A program made the position numbers and the translations under genes. Positions 48,082-56,818 of a stretch of DNA of 64,000 nt are shown piece after piece. Numbering within the stretch: position 1 is the stretch's first letter; the number at the start of each line of letters is the position of its first letter. Source of the DNA: Burkholderiales bacterium (GTDB taxonomy: Bacteria > Pseudomonadota > Gammaproteobacteria > Burkholderiales > Nitrosomonadaceae); NCBI GenBank assembly GCA_024235755.1, contig JACKLV010000005.1:1-64000 (forward strand). The letters are read 5' to 3'. The notes under the pieces are model-generated. The model saw only the letters and a program-made list of their open reading frames with translations, was not told the DNA's origin and did not search any database.

Positions 48082-48648
48082 ATGCATCGATACCAATCCG
48101 CTGGCGGCATAGCTGCCATAGTGTTACTCTGGTTACTGGCCGCATTCCCTGCCCGGGCGCAAATTGATTGCGATACGCTGCAGCATTGGAGCGCAATAGA
48201 CAATAATCTCTCAATCAATCAGAAACATGTATTTTGCGGCGAATGGGACCGCAATCGCCCGAAAGGCTTCCATTCCAGGCCTGACGGCATCAATCCGGAC
48301 ACCATAGCAACGTTTACGGTACAGGATAAAGCCAACGCGGCCGGCGTCTATACGGGTCGCTGGTCTCATAAAGACGGTCCGAAGAAAAACAAGTTTTCTT
48401 CCATGTTTCCGGACAATTGCTCAGCCAGACAGGTTTTAAATTCAATTGCCCATGCAGCCGCGCACCCGTCGCAATGCCCCGCGGGCGCACCCGACTGGAC
48501 GCAATGCGGCTTCAATCAGCCTCGGGTGACACAATCCGCGGTTGAAAATAGCGAAAAGTACTGTAGTCAAAACAACAGGTTGTTTACCATCGGGTTCGCG
48601 CCGCCCAGAAACGGCAGAATCAATACAGCATTTCCACTCTACGAATGA
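48082..48648 (+). CDS. Secreted EndoU-type nuclease
   Basis: A 188-residue protein with a signal peptide (residues 1-27, 'FPARAQ'). The mature domain has the bacterial EndoU pattern: His49 in 'NQKHVFCGEW', His64 in 'KGFHSRPDG', and a Lys/Ser/aromatic stretch 'KNKFSSMFPDNCSARQVLNSIAHAAAH' where EndoU toxins read 'K-x-S-T-F-F-P'. EndoU toxins of contact-dependent inhibition systems cleave tRNA or other RNA. This one is a free exported protein with many Cys residues, suggesting disulfides. Its stop overlaps the next ATG, which suggests a linked partner. Nuclease activity is inferred. Confidence 0.7.
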   Translation: MHRYQSAGGIAAIVLLWLLAAFPARAQIDCDTLQHWSAIDNNLSINQKHVFCGEWDRNRPKGFHSRPDGINPDTIATFTVQDKANAAGVYTGRWSHKDGPKKNKFSSMFPDNCSARQVLNSIAHAAAHPSQCPAGAPDWTQCGFNQPRVTQSAVENSEKYCSQNNRLFTIGFAPPRNGRINTAFPLYE

Positions 48649-48974
48649 ATCAAAACAACTGCAACTGGCCTGGCCGCATACCCGACGATCCCGCACACGA
48701 CCTAATTGCGGCGTATTTGACCCTGGATATTCAGAAAAGCCCGGCATGGGCGGATGAACTGGCGCAGAAAATCGATGAAGTACAATCGGGAAAGCTGGCT
48801 TCGTGGGAGCGTACCGGCAACGCATACTGTTTGTGTGTTTACCCGCAACATGTCGAAATCGAAACGAACTACGCCGAAGAACCGGTCGACATCATGCGCA
48901 TTCCCCTGACAACTTTTGCCGAAGCAGCGCGGGCCTGGCAGGCGATGATTCATCAGCGCAGCTCTGGAGACTAG
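48645..48974 (+). CDS. Small acidic protein coupled to the EndoU-type nuclease (possible immunity protein)
   Basis: A 109-residue cytoplasmic protein whose ATG overlaps the nuclease stop as ATGA. It is acidic ('HVEIETNYAEEPVDIMRIPL') with a helical end ('TFAEAARAWQAMIHQR'). Size, acidity and tight coupling fit toxin immunity proteins, but I recognise no named family, so the role is inference from arrangement. It would act inside the cell and so protect against a re-imported or unexported nuclease. Confidence 0.6.
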   Translation: MNQNNCNWPGRIPDDPAHDLIAAYLTLDIQKSPAWADELAQKIDEVQSGKLASWERTGNAYCLCVYPQHVEIETNYAEEPVDIMRIPLTTFAEAARAWQAMIHQRSSGD

Positions 48975-48997
48975 CGCACCGCTTTTTGCATTGATAA

Positions 48998-49558
48998 CTA
49001 CTGCAAAGGAAAGAAAGCCGGCGGGCTGGACGGTTGCGCTGCGGGTTGATTGACGGCGCATACTTCGCCAATCCACCGCGCCTGGGTCTGTGCGGTTGCA
49101 TACACCGGCGTGCCCAGTACCATGCTGTCAAACTCGGTATGCCCGGAAAATTCTTCAGAACTGGTAAAAACCCCTTCGGCGGCGCCATTGCCCTGAAACT
49201 GTGCGTTATCGCAGATCAATTCCAGTTGAAACCGGTTTCCGCTGCGGCTGGCGTTTTTAACCGAGCAGCCTGACTGGCTATCGTAGAAGTACGTAGGAAT
49301 TTCCTGTGCAGCCATTGCCGGCGTAATGCAGACCCGTGAAATGGCCGCTTTATCTTTGATTTCCGGCATCACCAGCCCGTATTGCCTGGCCAGATCGTTG
49401 ATTTGACGCATCTGCCCGGACGGAATATGCGGCACCAGCGCCAGCAAATCCGATGTCGTCGTGACTTCCCATAATCCGGGGCGGACAGAGTGTTCCCCCG
49501 CTGTTGCCGACGCAATACCCAATGCCCAACAAAAGATAAAGATCAGTATTCTGCGCAT
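48998..49558 (-). CDS. Exported DUF3617 family protein
   Basis: A 186-residue protein with a signal peptide (cleavage after 'ATAGE', about residue 21). 'VRPGLWEVTTTSDLL' near the mature N-terminus, a Cys in 'SRVCITPAMA' and another in 'SGCSVKN' are typical of DUF3617, a periplasmic family of unknown function. It converges with the EndoU pair. Confidence 0.8.
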   Translation of the reverse strand: MRRILIFIFCWALGIASATAGEHSVRPGLWEVTTTSDLLALVPHIPSGQMRQINDLARQYGLVMPEIKDKAAISRVCITPAMAAQEIPTYFYDSQSGCSVKNASRSGNRFQLELICDNAQFQGNGAAEGVFTSSEEFSGHTEFDSMVLGTPVYATAQTQARWIGEVCAVNQPAAQPSSPPAFFPLQ

Positions 49559-49693
49559 GACTGTTAAAATCTGTACGAGTGAGATAAATGCATTATGGAT
49601 TTTACGCTGAAAAATTACAGACCGTGAATGAAATGAAACTGATCGGATTCAAAGAAAACAAAGATAGAAGAATCAAAACCTCGGAATGACTCA

Positions 49694-50137
49694 ATGAGAA
49701 GGATTTTTGCGGCCCTAACAATCGTCGGACTCACTGCCTGCGGAACAGTTTCGGACACGTATCAGCAATCGCGCACGGATGACAGACTGGTCGGCGTCTG
49801 GATTGGCGAATACGTTGAAAAAGACGGCGTCACAAGAAGCTGGACGCAAACGCGCAAGGCGGATGGCGCCTATTCGATCGAATTCCTGTTCACAGAACCG
49901 GACGGTATCGTGAACCGGCAGACTGAAACGGGACGATGGTGGATACAAAACGGATTGTTTCATGAAATCGCGCCTTCCTGGATGAAACAGCCCGACAGTT
50001 ACCGGTACCGCTTTAAAGACAATCGCTGCATTGAGTTCCTGCTTGTCGCCAGCGATGAAGCTTCTGAGGAAATAGGCCGGTACCGGTTTGTCGAATGTCT
50101 TTCGGATAAAGTACCATTAGCAGTGTTGATAAACTGA
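49694..50137 (+). CDS. Lipocalin-like lipoprotein
   Basis: A 147-residue protein with a lipobox 'LTAC' (Cys16). The rest is beta-rich: 'LVGVWIGEYVEKDGVTRSWTQTRKADG' and 'ETGRWWIQNGLFHEI' form the 'G-x-W' strands of a small lipocalin-like barrel. It is probably an outer- or inner-membrane lipoprotein. No ligand is evident. The J-domain gene begins 23 bp downstream. Confidence 0.65.
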   Translation: MRRIFAALTIVGLTACGTVSDTYQQSRTDDRLVGVWIGEYVEKDGVTRSWTQTRKADGAYSIEFLFTEPDGIVNRQTETGRWWIQNGLFHEIAPSWMKQPDSYRYRFKDNRCIEFLLVASDEASEEIGRYRFVECLSDKVPLAVLIN

Positions 50138-50160
50138 TTTTTACCAGAACGATCATTTTT

Positions 50161-51282
50161 ATGCCAAAACCCCATCAGGCTGTTGTCCAAATTCACCAGA
50201 AAGCCGACCACAAAACGCTTTCATCCGAGCAGAATAAATTCAATCGCCTGATTAAAAAAATCAAAAAAGAAAAAGAACGTCTGCGGCAATGGCAAACGCT
50301 GACGCCGGATTTCCAAGAAAAGTTACTGAAAGAATATCAACCGCTGATAGCGTTAACAGCCAAACTGCAAACCACAATGGTGCTGCGTCTGGATGAGTTT
50401 TACAACCGGCGCAGCTTGACGTCTTCTGAGCGAAACAAAATCTCCTACGTCATTTGCGAAATATGTTCGGCGCTGTTTACGCATTCAGATCCGGACAAAC
50501 TCAAAATGATTTTCAAAAAGCACAGCGGTATCGAATCAGATGCCGAACTTCAAGGACCGGACGATATCATGGCCGATATGATGAAAGAGATTTTTGAAGC
50601 ACAGTTCGGCGACCTGGGTGACGATTTCGATCACAGCGACCCACAGGCATTTGGCCAGCGTATCGCCGAGAAAATGAATGAGTCGCATGGTGAACCTGAC
50701 CAGGCCGCCCATGAAGAGCGCCGCAACGCAGCACACAAGGCTGAACAAGCGCAAATCAGCCAGTCAATTAAAACAATTTACCGCCAGTTAAGCACGGCTG
50801 CACATCCGGATCGCGAAACCGATCCTGACGAACGGGTGCGCAAAACAGAAATTATGAAGCGCATAAACGCAGCATATAAAAATAAGGATTTATTAAAACT
50901 TCTGGCGCTGCAACTTGAATTGGAGCAAATAGACCAGGATCATATCAACACCATTGCTGAAGACCGTTTAAAAGCGTACAACAAAATCCTGCAAAACCAG
51001 CTTGACCAGTTGCAGATAGAAATCGAACAAGCCGAATTGCCGTACCGCATGTCGGCCAATGCAGCACCGCATGAATCGATTAATCCGAAAAAAATGTTTC
51101 AGCAGTTGGATACGGATATCCGGGCATTGCAACAGAGCATCCATCAGCTTGAAAAAGAGCTTGCATTTTTAACCACGGTCAGGCACATGAAAATCTGGCT
51201 GAAAAACTATGGAATGCCTGAAAATACCGTTTTGTCGGACAGTCTGTTTGATGACGATATGGATGATTTTGATTTCCGCTGA
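50161..51282 (+). CDS. Protein with a central J-domain-like segment and coiled coils
   Basis: A 373-residue, highly charged helical protein. A J-domain core, 'IYRQLSTAAHPDRETDPDER' continuing to 'MKRINAAYKNKDLLKLLALQ', has the HPD triad at 215-217, so it may stimulate an Hsp70/DnaK ATPase. Coiled-coil segments flank it ('NRLIKKIKKEKERLRQWQ' and 'LQIEIEQAELPYRM'), and the C-terminus ends in an acidic Asp-rich tail. The placement of a J domain in the middle of a coiled-coil protein is found in some proteobacterial 'molecular chaperone DnaJ-like' proteins. No further function is evident. Confidence 0.75.
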   Translation: MPKPHQAVVQIHQKADHKTLSSEQNKFNRLIKKIKKEKERLRQWQTLTPDFQEKLLKEYQPLIALTAKLQTTMVLRLDEFYNRRSLTSSERNKISYVICEICSALFTHSDPDKLKMIFKKHSGIESDAELQGPDDIMADMMKEIFEAQFGDLGDDFDHSDPQAFGQRIAEKMNESHGEPDQAAHEERRNAAHKAEQAQISQSIKTIYRQLSTAAHPDRETDPDERVRKTEIMKRINAAYKNKDLLKLLALQLELEQIDQDHINTIAEDRLKAYNKILQNQLDQLQIEIEQAELPYRMSANAAPHESINPKKMFQQLDTDIRALQQSIHQLEKELAFLTTVRHMKIWLKNYGMPENTVLSDSLFDDDMDDFDFR

Positions 51283-51302
51283 TGTTTCACCTAAAACATT
51301 CT

Positions 51303-51809
51303 CTATAGCCGATTTGAAGCAGCAGCGCACGCCAGCAAATAATTCCAGGCTATCCCGCTGACAAAAGGATCGCCCTTGACTGCCGCATGGCTTGAAGCGT
51401 GATCGGTTTGAGTGATTGTCAGCACAAATCCGTAGCCGTATCTGGCTTCCTCCACCTCCCGAACGCCGCGCAGGATCTCCGGCGAGCCGATGTAATCGCG
51501 GATCCCGTCCGGGTTTTGCGGCGAATTGCTTGAGTAAATATAAGGCAAAAACCGCGTGTCGTAAGCAAAAATCTGCGCGGCCGGAATGTCCGGATAAATC
51601 TGGAGCTTATAATGATAAAGCCGCATCGACGGCCTGCTGTCGGCGCTTAGCGCGCGCATCGCACAACGCGCCAGCATATCGGGTTCGCCTTCAATCGCTG
51701 CCTGATGGCGCAGCGGTTTGTCTGCTGAGACAATCAACCCGACGCAGGCGGAAAGCAACAGTAACGGTATCAGCAGTAACAAGACTGCACTAACGGATCG
51801 CTTATTCAT
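51303..51809 (-). CDS. Lipoprotein of unknown function
   Basis: A 168-residue protein starting at ATG 51809 (an ATG at 51839 is an alternative). The hydrophobic N-terminus 'VSAVLLLLIPLLLLSACVG' carries a lipobox. The mature part has 'YHYKLQIYPDIPAAQIFAYD' and 'EVEEARYGYGFVLTI' segments. No family recognised. Confidence 0.65.
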   Translation of the reverse strand: MNKRSVSAVLLLLIPLLLLSACVGLIVSADKPLRHQAAIEGEPDMLARCAMRALSADSRPSMRLYHYKLQIYPDIPAAQIFAYDTRFLPYIYSSNSPQNPDGIRDYIGSPEILRGVREVEEARYGYGFVLTITQTDHASSHAAVKGDPFVSGIAWNYLLACAAASNRL

Positions 51810-51896
51810 AACAACACACCCAATATAGATAACATTCAATCAAACAATCATGAAAACAGGCTTCTTAGTCATCCGGTTTTTCATCGAACCCGGCTA

Positions 51897-53276
51897 TTAA
51901 CTTGCTATTCTGACATAACAAACCAAAGTAATCACCATCGCGCCGATCATATTGAGCACCAGACCCTCCCGCGCCATGTGCGCGACCGAAATCCGCCCCG
52001 TGCCAAACACAATCGCATTCGGCGGCGTGGCTACGGGCAGCATGAACGCGCAGCTTGCGCTCATCGCCGCGGGCACCATCAACAGGGCGGGATCGACTTC
52101 CGCGGCCACACCGGCCGCTGCAAGTATCGGCATTAACAGGATAGCGGTCGCCGTATTGCTGGTGGCTTCGGTCAGAAAAGTCACCGTCAGCGCAATTGTT
52201 GCAACGATGATCAGCGGGTGCAGATCGGCCAGCACCGCCAGCTTGTCCGCCACGAACCGGGACAATCCCGACTCCATGAACGCCTGCGCAATGGTAATCC
52301 CCGCCGCAAACAGAATGAGGATTCCCCAGGGCACCTTGACCGCGGTATCCCAGTCGAGCAGCTTTCCGCCGCGCCCGTTGGATACCAGAAACATGAAAAT
52401 AACCGCAGTCAGCGCCACAGTCGCATCGGTTGCGCCCGGCAGATCAAGCCATGTGCTCCAGCCGCCAAACGGCTCGATGCGCGTCACCCAGGCCAGCACA
52501 GTGAACCCGAAAATGATCAGCACGCGCTTTTCCTCGGGACGCCATGCGCCAACCTGAGGCATAGTCAACTCGCCGACATAATTCAGATTGCGCGTGAGCC
52601 ACAAAAATGCCAGCGGCAGCATGATTACTACAACCGGTAGCCCCCAGCCCATCCATTGCGTGAAACTCACCGCGTTGCCGGTAAAATCCTGGTACTCCTT
52701 CATAAATACCAGATTCGGCGGCGTGCCGATCGGCGTGCCGATGCCACCAATATTGCAGCCGTAGGCAATCGCGAACAGCAGCGGAATGGCCAGTTTTTTG
52801 TCCGGACTTTGATCGATAACGGCTATCGCCAGGGGTAGCATCATTAACGCCGTTGCCGAATTGGAAATCCACATACTCAACAACGCGCACGCGCACATAA
52901 ACCCGAACACAATGCGCCGGCTGCTCGTTCCACCAATAACACGCACCAGTTCCAGGGCCAGGCGGCGGTGCGTCCCCGAATGCGCCATCGCCGCCGAAAT
53001 CATGAACCCACCCAGCATCAGCAGAATCAGATCGTTGCCGTAAGCCTTGGCCACTTCCTCTTTCGGCAACACGCCGACGAGCGGAAAAACAACCAATGGA
53101 ATAATCGAGGTCGCCGGAATCGGAATCGGCTCAAAAATCCACCAGACCACGCACAACATTACTACCGCCGCCGTCCAGCAGGCTTTGGCGTCCCAGCCGG
53201 AGAGGTGCATGCCGAAAGCAATGACTATAGCAAGTGATGGACCGCTGATCAGGGCTAAGATGTTTTTATTCGACAT
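51897..53276 (-). CDS. DASS (SLC13) family sodium:dicarboxylate symporter
   Basis: A 459-residue membrane protein with about 11-13 helices and two SNT-type sodium motifs: 'MWISNSATALMMLPLA' and 'TEATSNTATAILLMPIL'. 'GIGTPIGTPPNLVF' and 'MLPVATPPNAIVFG' (the paired T-P-P-N loops) confirm the family, which takes up C4-dicarboxylates, citrate or sulfate with sodium. It could give a chemolithotroph limited organic uptake. It is monocistronic here. Confidence 0.93.
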   Translation of the reverse strand: MSNKNILALISGPSLAIVIAFGMHLSGWDAKACWTAAVVMLCVVWWIFEPIPIPATSIIPLVVFPLVGVLPKEEVAKAYGNDLILLMLGGFMISAAMAHSGTHRRLALELVRVIGGTSSRRIVFGFMCACALLSMWISNSATALMMLPLAIAVIDQSPDKKLAIPLLFAIAYGCNIGGIGTPIGTPPNLVFMKEYQDFTGNAVSFTQWMGWGLPVVVIMLPLAFLWLTRNLNYVGELTMPQVGAWRPEEKRVLIIFGFTVLAWVTRIEPFGGWSTWLDLPGATDATVALTAVIFMFLVSNGRGGKLLDWDTAVKVPWGILILFAAGITIAQAFMESGLSRFVADKLAVLADLHPLIIVATIALTVTFLTEATSNTATAILLMPILAAAGVAAEVDPALLMVPAAMSASCAFMLPVATPPNAIVFGTGRISVAHMAREGLVLNMIGAMVITLVCYVRIAS

Positions 53277-53479
53277 AGATTTATGTATATAAAAGTGATT
53301 TTTAATTTAAATGATTTCTAATGCAATCAGTTTGGAATAGATATTTTATATTTGTTTTAGAGAGTTAATTTAATACGGAATTTTCCATGATCTGTTTCTG
53401 AAATTCATAGAACAAAACTTTTATAACATTTTGCGTATTTTATATTATATTTTCATTTATCGATTTAACTAAGGACTTA

Positions 53480-54760
53480 ATGGTGCCCTCATGGACAAGG
53501 CAAGCATTAAAGATAGATTCAAGAAACAAAGGGATAAAAAGAAGATTTAAATACATTAGACTATTTATTAACGTTCTTATAGGCGCAAGTTGTTTGAGCT
53601 TGGCGGTATCATTTTCGTTCAGTGTGCAGAATACGAATAAAATTTTCAATGAAATAGTTAATAGTATCACTCAGACAACCAGTTCAATGGCCTCAGCTTT
53701 AAGCAAATCTAATGCCAGAGCGGAAACGCAAACAAACATTAGTAATACACTTCCATCCAGTAATACATTCCCACTCGGCTTGGGTAATGCAACTATATAT
53801 GAGAAGTTTCAGAATTCAATACAAGCATGCTGGTATTATCAATCTACTTATCAAACACTACATCCCTACACTGTATTATGGAATGAAACTAAAATAGATG
53901 AAGATAGTAAGAAAGATTTTAGTATTCGTGCGATAGCAAGTGAAGGCACTTGGGAAGCTGATAGGTGTATAAAAAGAAGAAACCGAGCCAAATGAAGCTA
54001 CGAGAATAACAAAAATCAGAAAGTTATTCGAGAATGGTGGTATGACAAGAGATGACGATGAAATAACAAGAATAATTAATGAATATGGAATAAATAAAAA
54101 TATAAAAGCTATAGAAAAGTTAATCGGGGAAAATAAAAATAAAGATCGAATAACCGAATTAATTATAAATAAAAAAATAATAAAATTAATCGGAAAAGAA
54201 TTTATAACGCATAGAGTAGAGGCAAGATTTCCCGAAAAAGAAAATTATGAATATATTGCTAAAACCAAAGCTAAATACTATTCAGCTTTGCACTTTGACG
54301 ATGATGGAAGTATCACTCATAGAAGGGTTAAAGAAACTGACGATTATAAATGCATAATTCCAAAATCATTATTTGAAAAAGTTAGCGTAAAAAACGAAGA
54401 GAATGCTAACTTATGTGAAGCGATAGAAAAATCGGAAGATAAAGAAGAATCAGAATCTACAAAAAAGTAAAAGTAAACTATAAGAATGAATTAACAATTA
54501 CTGAGAATCCATTAGTAAATTTAGCTATGGAAAAAAAATAGGCAAAGAACAGCTTGATCTATTTAATGCAGTAAATTTTATCTTATTAAAAAAGAAAAAC
54601 ATTGCATGAAAATTTGGTAGATAATGGTTGCGGCGCAATTTCTGTAGAGCCAGATTATTTTGTTGACGTAAAAACAGGAAAATTAGAAAAAGCCTTCTAT
54701 CATATTTTTATGCCACAAAATGGCCAAGAATCTCACGTTAGGGTTATGGTAAGAAAGTAA
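53480..54760 (+). pseudogene. AT-rich gene of unknown function broken at four A-tracts
   Basis: Three plus-strand frames read in succession form one protein of about 425 residues. Frame changes occur exactly at A-runs: 53971-53975, 54461-54466, 54531-54538 and 54588-54593, each a one-base difference. Across every junction the coding continues without loss ('DRCIK' to 'EETEPNEATRITKIRKLFENGG'; 'ESTKK' to 'VKVNYKNEL'; 'AMEKK' to 'IGKEQLDLF'; 'FILLKK' to 'TLHENLVDNGCGAISVEPD'). The N-terminus has one membrane helix (about 28-50). The stretch is far more AT-rich than its surroundings, suggesting transfer. No family recognised. Homopolymer sequencing errors or slippage could also explain the breaks. 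Confidence 0.6.
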
Positions 54761-54914
54761 TCCTAACGAAAAAAACCGTTTCATCTAAAGTAATTGTCAT
54801 TCAATCCCAACTTGAGGAAATTTGCAAAACCCTACAAATTTAGCAAATAGTCAGCAACACATCGCAACACAGGCACGATTTGTTTTTTTCACTTACTTTT
54901 TAAGGAAAGAAATA

Positions 54915-56621
54915 ATGATGCAGAAACGGTGGATGCAGGATACTTATTATGTTTTGGTGGCAGTAGCGTGCTTAGCTCCTTTCTCTCTTCTTGGCAGTTC
55001 AATCGCAATAGCCGGAGATATTCAACCGCATTGCGCGTATTTGCCGATCGATATCGGCAAATATGGCAAGCAACCGTTTCAAAACCCGCCGGAAATCCGG
55101 GCGGAGAACGGCAAACTGGATACCACGTTTACCGTTCAATATACCGACGCCAAAACCAATACACTCGGTGGTTGTCCGTTGAAACTGCGCACGTATAACG
55201 GTGAGTTAACGGGGCCGACGTTGCGGGTGAGTCAGGGCGATGTGATCAACCTGATGTTGAAGAACCGATTGCCGGTGGAAACGCCGAACGAAATTCAGGC
55301 ACAGTTCGAGCAGGAAAACCAGAACGCCTATCTCGACACCACCCCGGCTTCGTACAACACCACCAACGTGCATTACCACGGCATGCATGTCTCGCCTGTC
55401 GGCAACAGCGACAATGTGCTGCTGGCGATTCCGCCGCAAAGCGATTTCGGTTATGAAGTGAAAGTGCCGATGGATCATCCGATTGGTTCTTACTGGTATC
55501 ACGCACACGCGCACGGCTCGACCGCGATTCAGGTCGGCAGCGGCATGGCGGGCGCGCTGATTGTCGAGGACGATCCCAAGGCGATACCCGCGGCGCTGAA
55601 AGCGGCCAACGCCAACGAGAAAATTTTTGTGCTACAAACGATTTTGTACGATCAGCAGGGCGAACTCAATAATATCACCAGTCTATTCCCCGGCCCATCG
55701 AATCCGACGCCGGAAAACTGCAACGATCAGGGCGCGATGGATACCTGGCATTGCTCGCGCCGTCATATCACCATCAATGGGCAGATTGTCCCGATCATCA
55801 CCATGAAGCGCGGCGAAGTGCAGCGCTGGCGCTTGATCGATACCGCATTCCGCGAATCGATTTTCTTTGCTGTCGAAGGCCATGATCTGCACGAGATCGC
55901 GCTGGACGGCAATTACCTCGGCCGCGTAGATACCTGGAAAGCGGGTACGCCGATCGAACTGCAATCGGGTTACCGTAGCGATGTGCTGATCAAGGCAGGC
56001 AAGAAATCCGGCGATTACCGCATCATCGATCAGGCCACTTCCAGCAAAAAATCGCTGCGCCAGATCAACGAACCGGAAAATCTGCTCGCCATTCTGAGAA
56101 TTACCGAAGAAACGGATGACATGGCGCTGCCGACCAGCAAGGAAATGGCGCCGCTTGCGCCGTTTGGCGATACCGATCTGCGCAAGGAAGCCGTGGGCGT
56201 ACAGGAAGTCGTGTTCAAACTCGGTCAGGACGCAAAAGGCGAGAAAAACTACTTCCAGGTCAATTACCGCGCGTTTAACCCGGATCATGTGCGCCAGCTT
56301 GAACTCGGTTCGGTTGACATGTGGTCGTTGACGACTGTCGGCGACCCGGCAGCTATTCCCAACGCCATACCGCCGACGCCGCATGTATTTCACATCCATG
56401 TCAACCCATTCCAGTGGGAGCGAAACGGCCCCGACGGCAAGCCGCAACTGGTCTGGAAAGATACGCTGCTGGTAAAAGGGCCGACTGTAACCAATGTCTA
56501 TACGCAATACCGCGATTACATCGGGAAGTTCGTCATACATTGCCATATCCTCGATCACGAAGACCTGGGCATGATGGAAGTGCAGGAAGTCGTCAATACG
56601 CCGATTGCGCAGGCGCATTGA
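54915..56621 (+). CDS. Exported multicopper oxidase (laccase-like)
   Basis: A 568-residue enzyme from the ATG at 54915 (AAGGAAAG upstream), with a signal peptide ending near 'IAIAGD'. All four copper motifs are intact: His153/155 in 'HYHG', His196/198/200 in 'WYHAHAHG', His490/493/495 in 'HVFHIHVN', and 'HCHILDH' (542-548) with axial Met553, the last suggesting a moderate type-1 potential. It would oxidise phenols or metal ions in the periplasm and reduce oxygen to water. It is first of a same-strand group with tyrosinase, lodA and lodB genes, separated from the tyrosinase by a hairpin-forming repeat. Confidence 0.93.
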   Translation: MMQKRWMQDTYYVLVAVACLAPFSLLGSSIAIAGDIQPHCAYLPIDIGKYGKQPFQNPPEIRAENGKLDTTFTVQYTDAKTNTLGGCPLKLRTYNGELTGPTLRVSQGDVINLMLKNRLPVETPNEIQAQFEQENQNAYLDTTPASYNTTNVHYHGMHVSPVGNSDNVLLAIPPQSDFGYEVKVPMDHPIGSYWYHAHAHGSTAIQVGSGMAGALIVEDDPKAIPAALKAANANEKIFVLQTILYDQQGELNNITSLFPGPSNPTPENCNDQGAMDTWHCSRRHITINGQIVPIITMKRGEVQRWRLIDTAFRESIFFAVEGHDLHEIALDGNYLGRVDTWKAGTPIELQSGYRSDVLIKAGKKSGDYRIIDQATSSKKSLRQINEPENLLAILRITEETDDMALPTSKEMAPLAPFGDTDLRKEAVGVQEVVFKLGQDAKGEKNYFQVNYRAFNPDHVRQLELGSVDMWSLTTVGDPAAIPNAIPPTPHVFHIHVNPFQWERNGPDGKPQLVWKDTLLVKGPTVTNVYTQYRDYIGKFVIHCHILDHEDLGMMEVQEVVNTPIAQAH

Positions 56622-56631
56622 TATTTCAGAA

Positions 56632-56754
56632 CCTGTTTCAGATCTCACTGAAGAGCGCATCGCTGCGTTAAAATGCTCACATACTTCGTGTATGCTCCGC
56701 TTTTTAGCTCAATTTTGCCTAACGCTGCATCTTTTGATCGGGATCTAGAACAGG
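56632..56754. repeat. Palindromic intergenic element between multicopper oxidase and tyrosinase
   Basis: Ends 56632-56644 (CCTGTTTCAGATC) and 56742-56754 form an inverted repeat matching at 11 of 13 positions. At the centre a CATAC/GTATG stem with a 5-base loop lies at about 56680-56694. No coding sequence. This has the form of a small dispersed palindromic element; it may act as a transcript-processing or attenuation site between the two genes. Confidence 0.55.
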
Positions 56755-56818
56755 CTTTTAAATACTGCTCACAATCAACAAACCGTGGCCGGCGACCGGT
56801 TAAGGCTATTCGAGGTGA

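Noticed and set aside
55683..56660. Long minus-strand frame (325 codons) opposite the multicopper oxidase
   Set aside because: It is a shadow of the GC-rich oxidase gene; the plus strand carries all copper motifs and the minus product is compositionally odd.
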